Source: Cytophagales bacterium WSM2-2
Lineage (GTDB): Bacteria > Bacteroidota > Bacteroidia > Cytophagales > Cyclobacteriaceae
Length of the DNA: 64,000 nucleotides
Direction of reading: 5' to 3'
Assembly (NCBI GenBank): GCA_015472025.1
Contig: BNHL01000001.1
Span: 4,576,001 to 4,640,000 of the forward strand
Numbering within the stretch: position 1 is the stretch's first letter; each line of letters begins with the position of its first letter. Positions 46,447-53,717 of the stretch are shown piece by piece. Position numbers and translations under genes: made by a program. Below the pieces are notes generated by a model. It was given only the letters and a program-made list of their open reading frames with translations, searched no databases and had not been told where the DNA came from.

Positions 46447-46845
46447 ATGGCAACAGCGACATTAACAATCAAAGACGAAACTAGTGGTGGCAAAATCATC
46501 AATGAAATTAACATTTCCTTAAAACAGGAGAGTGTATCTGTTCAGGAGATTATAGAGGCGAGAGTTGAATATGAGGTTAAGGTCTACAACGATAAGTTGC
46601 CTGAATATTTTCAAGGACTCGTCCAACCAACCAACGCTGAGAAAACTTTAAATGGCTACAAAATGAGGGAGCGGAAAAAAGTAGACCCAGAAAAACAAGT
46701 TTATATCGCCCTGGATGCTTTTCAAAAAAATGCCTACTTCGTGCTTGTTGATGATAAGCAAGTAGAATCGCTTGAGCAAACGATTGTTGTCAAACCTCAG
46801 ACAGTGGTCAGCTTTGTAAAACTTACTCCACTAGTCGGGGGATAG
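46447..46845 (+). CDS. Candidate ubiquitin-like (beta-grasp) modifier ending in Gly-Gly
   Basis: 132 residues ending exactly ...VKLTPLVGG-stop. The C-terminal third (VDDKQVESLEQTIVVKP, then TVVSFVKLTPLVGG) matches the last strands and tail of MoaD/ThiS-type proteins, where the common ending is like EVAFFPPVTGG. The N-terminus shows a strand hairpin (TATLTIKD, KIINEINISL) followed by a helix (SVQEIIEARVEYEVKVY), the beta-grasp order; residues 49-90 are an insertion. With Gly-Gly already exposed no processing protease is needed. The gene ends one base before the DUF4132 gene, and an E1-like gene completes the operon. No molybdopterin or thiamin genes are near. The Ubl assignment is inferred from tail, strand pattern and context. 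Confidence 0.75.
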   Translation: MATATLTIKDETSGGKIINEINISLKQESVSVQEIIEARVEYEVKVYNDKLPEYFQGLVQPTNAEKTLNGYKMRERKKVDPEKQVYIALDAFQKNAYFVLVDDKQVESLEQTIVVKPQTVVSFVKLTPLVGG

Positions 46846-46846
46846 T

Positions 46847-49414
46847 ATGGACTTGATTAATGCTTTTAAAAAAGTTTTCTCGTCCAAAGAGGAGAGGAAA
46901 TTCTTGGACATAATTTCAGATGCTCACAATGAGTTGGAGGCTAAGGGCGGAAATTATTGGTCATTAAAACCTAACGAGTTCAAATCATACGATGTGTTGG
47001 CAGGTTTGCCTGACAAGGAAAAGGTTGGGTTTATCATTTATTGCGTTAAGGAAGTTCATGAGTACTATAAAGGAAGAACAACCTTTGGTGGAAATGATAA
47101 GGCTTGGATTGAGTCTTACATTCGGAACGCTTTTTATCAGCATCTGCTAAAAACGAAGATGCATTGGGATGCCTCAGATGTGGTAGCAATTGCTGAGACA
47201 TTTCAATCAACGAGAAGAAACGATTGGACTGGCATCACGGGATGGCCGCTCGGATTGTTTGTGAACCAGATTGAAAAAAATTTTAAAGAGCGTTTGCCTG
47301 ATGAAGTAAAGGCGGTTTTGCTAAACCTCAAGTCAGAGATTGAGAAGATAAAATCAAATGCTCAAAAGGACATCCACAAAGTGTTCGATAGGATCGAAAC
47401 GATATTATTCGAGTCAGAGCATGGAGAAAGTGTTGTCAAGCCAGTGATGTTCGGCGATGATGATGAATTTGCAACCTATGCTAATTCGATCATCAAGGAG
47501 CTGCCTGATGAAGATAGAATTCATTGGCATCAGTTGATTGCGTTTGCGCAAAAGGCGTCTGGCTCAAAGCCAAGCGCAAAATACCACGACCAGTGTCGTG
47601 AGCTATTCAAAGAGCTTGGAGTGGAGAAGTTCAAAAAACAATTAAACGATTGGTTTGACTTCATCGCGCACATGAAAGAGACCGAGCGGCAACGCACATT
47701 TGATTACGGCAATGGAAGGATTCAGAACTATACCACACATGTCTTTCTTTCAGCTCCTAATGTTGATTCAATAAAAGGTCTGGTTTGGATGTGTGCGCAT
47801 TTTTATGATTCTCGAACACTCCACGTACTAGCTTCTCTGGCGGAAAGAGCTTTCAAAAAAATTCCGGGGCAAGGGCCAGCTGCTGCCTCTATCGGGAATG
47901 CCTGCCTCTACACCTTGTTTAAATCAAAGGGTTTGGAAGGAATTGGTCATTTGTCTCGACTAAAGCTTCGCATCAAACAAAACAGCACCCAAGCGTTAAT
48001 CGACAAATATTTGTTGGAAGCCGCCAAGCTACAAGGAGTTACAGTTTCCGAAATTGAGGATCTCGCGGTCGACGATTTCGAACTTGTTGAAGGCAAGCGT
48101 GAATTTGAAATAGAAGGATATAAGTTCAAATTAAACATCAAAGGTGTCGGTGATGTTGAACTAGGGTGTTTCAAACCGGATGGGGCAGCGCAGAAATCCA
48201 TTCCCACGATAGTGAAGGATAAAGCACCTGACAAGATCAAGAAAGTTAAAGAGCTTGTCAAGAAAGTCGAGATTTCTACGACCGCTCAGCGCGATAGAAT
48301 CGACAGGATGCTCAGGAGCCAGCGAGTTATGACATGGGATTATTTCAATCAGCATTACTTTGGTCATGGCTTGATGTCATTCCTGGCAAAGAATATCATA
48401 TGGCACTTTGAAACAAATGCAGTTGGATGCGAAGCGATATGGCACAATGATGCATGGCATGAAGCAGATGATACCTCAATAAAGGTTAGTGCTGAAACGA
48501 AAGTTTCGTTGTGGCATCCGGTAAGCTCTAGCGTTGAAGAAATAAAACAGTGGCGGGAATACTTAATAGAGAACAAAATCAGTCAGCCGATTAAGCAAGC
48601 ATTTCGTGAAGTGTATATTTTAACGGACGCGGAAGTCAACACGAAGACGTACAGCAATAGAATGGCCGCGCACGTTATCAAACAACATCAGTTCAACTCT
48701 CTAGCTAAAACACGAGGCTGGAAGTACTCTTTGCTTGGTGCGTATGATGATGGGCGTGCCAATGAGGCAGCTGAACTGAATCTTGCGGAGTACGGATTGA
48801 GAGCAGAATACTGGGTGAATGAAGTTAATGCCGATGGAGCGTATAACGACACCGGAATCTGGAATTATGTAGCAACAGATCAAGTTAGGTTCGTAAATAC
48901 AGATGCCAATCAACCGATTGAATTAGTGAATGTCCCGAGAGTTCCATTTTCCGAAGTGATGCGTGATGTTGATCTTTTTGTTGGAGTTGCTAGTGTTGGA
49001 AATGATCCAACCTGGAATGACAGTGGGGGTGTTCCAGCCTACAGGGACTATTGGCAATCGTATTCATTTGGAGAGCTAACCGAGATCGCAAAAACGAGAA
49101 AGGAGACCCTTGTGCGATTGCTTCCGCGTTTAAAGATCGCTTCAGTGGCTACAATTCAAGATAAATTCCTGGTGGTAAGAGGGAAAATTAGAACTTATAA
49201 AATTCACATCGGAAGCACAAATATTTTGATGGAGCCGAATGATCAATACTTGTGCATAGTTCCAGACCGATCACAAAAACCAAAAACTGAGAATCTCTTC
49301 TTACCTTTTGAGGGAGACACTGGGCTTTCAGTGGTGCTTAGCAAGGCTTTCCTTTTAGCTGAAGATACCAAGATTACTGACTCCACAATCACTTCCCAAA
49401 TAAACCGGAAGTAA
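46847..49414 (+). CDS. DUF4132 protein, central gene of the Ubl/E1 operon
   Basis: 855 residues, no signal peptide or membrane helix. The C-terminal half carries the DUF4132 pattern: REVYILTDAEVNTKTYSNRM, FNSLAKTRGWKYSLLGAYDD, the acidic strand segments around VPFSEVMRDVDLFVG and VVRGKIRTYKIHIGSTNILM (about residues 580-830). The N-terminal 400 residues are helical and unassigned. DUF4132 occurs in MolR-like proteins of unknown biochemical role. Here it lies between a Gly-Gly protein and an E1 enzyme with gaps of 1 base and a 1-base overlap, so it may be the target, a ligase-like partner or the effector of the conjugation system. None of these is shown by a motif. Confidence 0.82.
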   Translation: MDLINAFKKVFSSKEERKFLDIISDAHNELEAKGGNYWSLKPNEFKSYDVLAGLPDKEKVGFIIYCVKEVHEYYKGRTTFGGNDKAWIESYIRNAFYQHLLKTKMHWDASDVVAIAETFQSTRRNDWTGITGWPLGLFVNQIEKNFKERLPDEVKAVLLNLKSEIEKIKSNAQKDIHKVFDRIETILFESEHGESVVKPVMFGDDDEFATYANSIIKELPDEDRIHWHQLIAFAQKASGSKPSAKYHDQCRELFKELGVEKFKKQLNDWFDFIAHMKETERQRTFDYGNGRIQNYTTHVFLSAPNVDSIKGLVWMCAHFYDSRTLHVLASLAERAFKKIPGQGPAAASIGNACLYTLFKSKGLEGIGHLSRLKLRIKQNSTQALIDKYLLEAAKLQGVTVSEIEDLAVDDFELVEGKREFEIEGYKFKLNIKGVGDVELGCFKPDGAAQKSIPTIVKDKAPDKIKKVKELVKKVEISTTAQRDRIDRMLRSQRVMTWDYFNQHYFGHGLMSFLAKNIIWHFETNAVGCEAIWHNDAWHEADDTSIKVSAETKVSLWHPVSSSVEEIKQWREYLIENKISQPIKQAFREVYILTDAEVNTKTYSNRMAAHVIKQHQFNSLAKTRGWKYSLLGAYDDGRANEAAELNLAEYGLRAEYWVNEVNADGAYNDTGIWNYVATDQVRFVNTDANQPIELVNVPRVPFSEVMRDVDLFVGVASVGNDPTWNDSGGVPAYRDYWQSYSFGELTEIAKTRKETLVRLLPRLKIASVATIQDKFLVVRGKIRTYKIHIGSTNILMEPNDQYLCIVPDRSQKPKTENLFLPFEGDTGLSVVLSKAFLLAEDTKITDSTITSQINRK

Positions 49415-50151
49415 TGGACAACAAGCGTTACATAACGCAAATAGCAGTTCCTGAAATAGGCTTCGAGGGTCAAGAAAAAATCGTCAAAGCAAAAGTGCTT
49501 GTCGTTGGGGCTGGCGGTCTCGGCTGTGCTGTGCTGAGTTATATTGTTGGAATGGGTGTTGGAACTGTGGGAATTGCGGATGACGATACAGTTCACATTA
49601 GCAATCTCCACCGGCAAATTCTCTACAATGAATCACATTTGGGTAGACTAAAAACGGAAGTGGCTTCGCAACAGCTTCAGCTTTTGAATAGCAATGTTGA
49701 CTTCAATGTAATTATTCAGCGAATAGCTTATGACAATGTGGATCAATTTTGCAGTGGTTACGATGTGGTGGTTGATTGCACTGATAATTACGAATCTAGA
49801 AAAATGCTCGATTCGTTTTGCTTTAGGACGAACACACCTCTAGTATTTGGCGCGGTACAGCAATTCGAAGGGCTCGTATCAGTGTTCAGTTACCATGGTG
49901 GCCATTCTTACTTGGATTTGTTTCCCGATGAGATTGATAGCCAAACTTTTGGTTGTGCTCAAGAGGGGGTAATGGGACATGTTGCAGGCTATGTTGGATG
50001 TCTCATGACTAACGAGATAGTGAAAATAATCATAGGATTGGATAATGTACTGTCGGGTAAAGTTCTTTCGATAAACATGAAATCTGGAACTAATAGGCTC
50101 TTAAGTTTTAGGGAGGTACAGGGTAAAATCTGTCCAGCCAATGGAGATTAG
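49414..50151 (+). CDS. E1-like adenylyltransferase (MoeB/ThiF family)
   Basis: 245 residues, a complete ThiF-fold enzyme. Nucleotide-binding GAGGLG (32-37), the DDDTVHISNLHRQIL segment with R67 as the Arg finger, DCTDN (121-125) with the Mg/ATP Asp, and C181 in GCAQEGVMG at the position of the conserved Cys of MoeB/ThiF. The zinc site is mostly lost: the usual CxxC before LF reads SYLD (165-168) and the second pair reads CPAN (240-243). It should adenylate the C-terminal Gly of a beta-grasp protein, and the only candidate nearby is the Gly-Gly protein two genes upstream. The ATG overlaps the DUF4132 stop (TAATG). Confidence 0.93.
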   Translation: MDNKRYITQIAVPEIGFEGQEKIVKAKVLVVGAGGLGCAVLSYIVGMGVGTVGIADDDTVHISNLHRQILYNESHLGRLKTEVASQQLQLLNSNVDFNVIIQRIAYDNVDQFCSGYDVVVDCTDNYESRKMLDSFCFRTNTPLVFGAVQQFEGLVSVFSYHGGHSYLDLFPDEIDSQTFGCAQEGVMGHVAGYVGCLMTNEIVKIIIGLDNVLSGKVLSINMKSGTNRLLSFREVQGKICPANGD

Positions 50152-50472
50152 CTTGACTTAGATTTTCTCAGCCACTTTTCAAGCCCGACGGTCATGGAGT
50201 TGCTAAATAGAAGTTGCAATGACCTTCTGTAACTATCTCATAATCAAATAGCCAGGCAGAATATCTGCTAAATGGATTTTGCAATTAACTGAATATCAAA
50301 TAATTAATGGTGTCAGTAAAAAACTGGTATACTATTGGCCGCCCGACGGCTTTTTTCAGTAGTCGTGCAAAGGCCTGCCTAATTTTCATTATCAAAACTC
50401 TTCGAAGGGCTTTAGCAAACAGGTGAATTTTGCCGGGGTATGTAATGTATATTATTGGCGGGATGCCACTAA
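50152..50472. other. Intergenic stretch with a broken XRE-gene tail
   Basis: 321 bases. It contains a degenerate copy of the 3' end of the XRE gene at 53.4 kb (50369-50418) and a weak hairpin, GCCG/CGGC followed by six T, at 50338-50356 that may end the Ubl operon. A 75-codon minus-strand frame here is a shadow without family signs. Confidence 0.5.
50369..50418 (+). pseudogene. Remnant of an XRE-regulator 3' end / direct repeat, left copy
   Basis: Bases 50392-50418 are identical over 27 positions to 53603-53629, the end of the intact XRE gene including its stop codon. The match continues upstream with a one-base indel and several substitutions (GGCCTGCC against AGCCTGCC). The indel breaks the frame, so this is a gene fragment left by duplication or recombination. 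Confidence 0.65.
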
Positions 50473-52146
50473 TTGATCCCTCAACGAAGGTGGCGAAGTT
50501 CATTTTTGGCAAAACGATTTTTTCGTGAACTTCGATCCGACGTTAAATGGAACAGTCGAGGTACTTTGAAACATCCAGATCAAAATCAACATAGAATACC
50601 TCAGGTTTATTTGCGCCAATGGTCATTTAAGGATCGCGGCAATGCAGACACTGTTTGCGTCTTAAAAAAGGGAGACCCAGTTGCACACGCTAAGCATGTC
50701 AAAAATTTTACGGCCGAAAAAAATTTATTTGATACAACCGTTCATGACGAAGGTTTCGAAAGGTTTTTTGACGAAAAATGCAAGTATGTAGAAAGTAACT
50801 ACCCCAGATTGCTGTCAGCTTTAAGCACAAATACTTACGATGGACAAGCGCGAATTTATCTAACGGAGTTTATGTCAAACCTGTTTGTGCGCCAGCGTAA
50901 AACTTTTGAATTCCTAATGTCCATAATCGAGCAAAAGCATCTACGTGTGAAGTTCTTAAACGAAATTGCTATGCTTGAAAAGGACGAAGATCATTCGCTG
51001 ATCAAAGGGGTATATGAGGAAGTGGCTATCGACTCAGATCACACAGTTGAGAGTAAAGTTAGTGCTGTAATACTTCAGGCATGGAAGCATTTCAAGGAAG
51101 TGCTGAGTCGGTTTGATCACGTACTCATAAAAGCGCCTCCAGATCGAAGTTGGTTTACCTCGGACAATCCAATTATTACAGTGAACTTTGGGAAAGATGC
51201 TTGGTTTGTCGGTCCCGATGCTGAAATGTATTTTCCAATTTCAAAAGAATATCTGGTATACATGTTTTTCAACGGCCTGGGGACGAACAGTATGCTTCGT
51301 ACGATGCCACTTGATATTCCCACGGAGGTCTCCTGCGAAATATTTGACAACGTCATGCATAGTGTCATAAAAGAGAGTAAGCCCGACTATTTTATCCTGG
51401 GAGAGGACTTATGTCTTTTGAATATGGAGACAGGCGAATATCAAAAATCGTACAGGCCTGTCGACCGATCAGAACCACATGAATACCGAACCAAGGTTGC
51501 TCTTATGGATACTCCAACACCACCAAACCTCGATGACAAAAATTTAGAGAAGCTTCTAACGAAACTCGATGCAGAATTTGAGCCCATTATATTACAGGTA
51601 GAAACTCACCAAGATGCTATTGAAAATGAATGCATAGCCATCGTGGATCGAATGATGAGTGAAAATGGGGGAAAGCGAATTTTGGGCTGGCAAATTTGGC
51701 AAGGGCCTTACATAATGGAGGCGGAATTTCACGCTGTTTGGGAGACCCTCGAAGGGGTGCTTAAAGATGTCTCATTTAAAAAAGTCAAGGTGAAGGACAT
51801 AGTTTTTGTTGAAGATGAAAGATTGACATACGAAGGCAAGCAGATAAATAACGTGAGGTTAAATCTTCTTGAGATTTCCCTAGTAGACGATTTCATAGAA
51901 GCCTGCAATCAGCAATTTAGATTATTGAACAAAGGTAAGCGAGGTCTCCTTTACGGTAAGGAATTAGCGGACCATCTTACAACCGACCAACTCAACAATA
52001 TAGGTCATGTTAACCATGTTAAGTCATTAATTCTAAAGCTGCTTAACTCTGGTGGAGACAAAAATTCGCCTTGCCCTTGCAACGAGAGACGGAAGTATAA
52101 GAATTGTCATGGCGAGTTAGTGACAAAATTGAAACGGCTTGACTGA
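50473..52146 (+). CDS. DUF4238 protein with C-terminal SEC-C motif
   Basis: 557 residues from a TTG at 50473; no ATG occurs before the conserved part, and another TTG at about 50567 is also possible. The DUF4238 domain begins HRIPQVYLRQWSF and includes FFDEKCKYVESNYPRLL, LTEFMSNLFVRQRKTFE and RSWFTSDNPIITVNF (about residues 35-300). The last 20 residues are a SEC-C zinc motif, PCPCNERRKYKNCHG. Proteins of this kind occur in defence or mobile islands, usually with unknown activity. It lies between the two copies of the XRE-tail repeat, so it may have moved with that segment. Confidence 0.82.
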   Translation: MIPQRRWRSSFLAKRFFRELRSDVKWNSRGTLKHPDQNQHRIPQVYLRQWSFKDRGNADTVCVLKKGDPVAHAKHVKNFTAEKNLFDTTVHDEGFERFFDEKCKYVESNYPRLLSALSTNTYDGQARIYLTEFMSNLFVRQRKTFEFLMSIIEQKHLRVKFLNEIAMLEKDEDHSLIKGVYEEVAIDSDHTVESKVSAVILQAWKHFKEVLSRFDHVLIKAPPDRSWFTSDNPIITVNFGKDAWFVGPDAEMYFPISKEYLVYMFFNGLGTNSMLRTMPLDIPTEVSCEIFDNVMHSVIKESKPDYFILGEDLCLLNMETGEYQKSYRPVDRSEPHEYRTKVALMDTPTPPNLDDKNLEKLLTKLDAEFEPIILQVETHQDAIENECIAIVDRMMSENGGKRILGWQIWQGPYIMEAEFHAVWETLEGVLKDVSFKKVKVKDIVFVEDERLTYEGKQINNVRLNLLEISLVDDFIEACNQQFRLLNKGKRGLLYGKELADHLTTDQLNNIGHVNHVKSLILKLLNSGGDKNSPCPCNERRKYKNCHGELVTKLKRLD

Positions 52147-52407
52147 AAAATAATTCGTCGCCAAATACGGGATTTAGATCACACAAATCCTGGAAATTAA
52201 TATTGACGAATCTACTTTTTTTTTGTGGTTCCACTCTTTCATCTTGAAATAGACTTGAGAGATTTTTTGTAGAAACGAGAAACTGCCCGTTCGCATGCAG
52301 CAAATCCCCGGGATGGGCGGGCTGTGCTGAACGCATTGTTCCCTGGATGAGCTCACATCAATTACTTAATGTGAAGCCTTCTCGACATACAAGCTATGAG
52401 GTAAGAG

Positions 52408-53304
52408 TTACAGTCGAACTCCCCTGTATGTTTGGCTTTTTCCTGACAGTGCGACGATAACGTATTCATTCTTCGTCAGTTTTTTAATAGCGTATCGTTG
52501 GAAGTTGTAAGTCAGAAATCCGTCTTCCAGATTATAAAGGACCTTTCCTTTGTTATTGGCACTTTTTGCCATTCCATCTTTGAAATACTCGATTACAACA
52601 GAATTGTCAACACGCCATCTTCCGACGAGTGTTATGTTCTTTCCGTTGTCGTACTCTTCTTGACAGAACAATTCTCCATCGCCATTGTTTTTTATCCATG
52701 TGCCATGCTTTAAGCCGGACTTATAGTGCCCTTGTTTGAAAAGAGTTCCATTGTCAAGATATTCTGTGTACGTGCCATTGAAATCGTCATTTGTAAACTC
52801 AGCCTCGAATTTCTTTTTGCCATTTGAATAGAAAAATAAGCCGGGCCCGTCTTTCCGGTCGTCCTTTGTCAAAAACTGCTCGGCAATCTGTCCGTTTTCA
52901 TACCAGACAGTAACTTGTCCATTTCTTTTGTTCCTTGAATAGACCGACTCACTTGATTTTTTTCCACTTTTGAAAAATGTCTCCAGTTTTCCGTCGAGGG
53001 AGTCATTGACGAAATGTGCAGTTTCTTGTAACGCACCATCATCATAATAAACTTTCCAATCACCGGCTTTCCGATTATTTTCATAACTACCGTCAAGGTT
53101 CAGTTGACCGTTGGGATACCATTTCTTATAGAAGCCATCTTTCAATTGGCTGCCATTACTGGTTTCCGTGTATTGAAATCGTTCGGCCAGTTTTCCGGTC
53201 AGTGGATCTTTGAGCTCGGTTTCTTTACGACTACTACAGCTTGTAAGTAGACTAACAGCGATAAAGACAAGGATAGATGATTTGTGGGATGAGGAAACGT
53301 TCAT
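52408..53304 (-). CDS. YwqK-type MORN-repeat lipoprotein
   Basis: 298 residues. Lipoprotein signal LLTSCSS. The mature part is a run of MORN-2-like repeats (NGQLNLDGSYENNRKAGDWKV, NGQVTVWYENGQIAEQ, NGTYTEYLDNGTLFKQ) of the YwqK family, which databases label as antitoxin in toxin-antitoxin systems although the lipid anchor here argues against a cytoplasmic antitoxin. No toxin gene is next to it. It is divergent from the XRE regulator and shares the palindrome-bearing intergenic region. Function uncertain. Confidence 0.85.
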   Translation of the reverse strand: MNVSSSHKSSILVFIAVSLLTSCSSRKETELKDPLTGKLAERFQYTETSNGSQLKDGFYKKWYPNGQLNLDGSYENNRKAGDWKVYYDDGALQETAHFVNDSLDGKLETFFKSGKKSSESVYSRNKRNGQVTVWYENGQIAEQFLTKDDRKDGPGLFFYSNGKKKFEAEFTNDDFNGTYTEYLDNGTLFKQGHYKSGLKHGTWIKNNGDGELFCQEEYDNGKNITLVGRWRVDNSVVIEYFKDGMAKSANNKGKVLYNLEDGFLTYNFQRYAIKKLTKNEYVIVALSGKSQTYRGVRL

Positions 53305-53346
53305 AACAACGGATTCATTGACCTAAAACTAGGAATAAATACTCAA

Positions 53347-53364
53347 TAACACATATATGTGTTA
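53347..53364. promoter_or_regulatory. Perfect 18-bp palindrome, probable XRE operator
   Basis: TAACACATATATGTGTTA is fully self-complementary. It lies in the divergent region 35 bases before the XRE ATG (53399) and 43 bases before the YwqK-type start (53304), a typical autoregulatory operator position for small HTH_3 repressors. Confidence 0.6.
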
Positions 53365-53398
53365 ATCAAAACCTTAGGCTTTCTTGATTTTCGACCCG

Positions 53399-53626
53399 AT
53401 GACGAAGATCAGGGATCCGAAATTGCTACAGCAGTTTGGGAAACATTTGAAAGAACTTAGGCAACAAAAGGGCTTATCTCAAGAGGAACTAGCTAATGAC
53501 TCGGACATACCTATAAATCAAATTGGCCGAATCGAAAGAGGCGAAATCAACCCTTCCCTAAGTACGTTGAGTTCGATAGCAAAAGCCTGCCGCATTTCTT
53601 TGTCAAAACTCTTCGAAGGGCTTTAG
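53399..53626 (+). CDS. XRE-family HTH regulator
   Basis: 75 residues from ATG 53399 (TTG 53384 in frame). It is a single HTH_3 domain: LLQQFGKHLKELRQQKGLSQ, EELANDSDIPINQIGRIERG, EINPSLSTLSSIAKACRISL. No other domain. Such proteins bind palindromic operators as dimers, often their own promoter. The 3' end including the stop is part of a 27-base direct repeat found 3.2 kb upstream. Confidence 0.92.
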   Translation: MTKIRDPKLLQQFGKHLKELRQQKGLSQEELANDSDIPINQIGRIERGEINPSLSTLSSIAKACRISLSKLFEGL

Positions 53627-53629
53627 CAA
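53603..53629 (+). repeat. Direct repeat, right copy (end of the XRE gene)
   Basis: 27 bases identical to 50392-50418. It covers the last eight codons and stop of the intact regulator gene. The interval between the copies holds the DUF4238 and YwqK-type genes. Confidence 0.8.
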
Positions 53630-53717
53630 TGATTTGTCCTCGCGGCATGCAGCAAAGAGGAATTTGCTGTCGCGTGAGATTTCAGGCAGCAGGATCTCCA
53701 AATATGAGTCGTGCAAC

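Noticed and set aside
46447-50151. Ubl/E1 operon as a molybdopterin or thiamin sulfur-carrier unit
   Set aside because: No cofactor biosynthesis gene is nearby, the small protein is longer than MoaD/ThiS with an insertion, and DUF4132 is not part of those pathways. The possibility is kept only as the main alternative.
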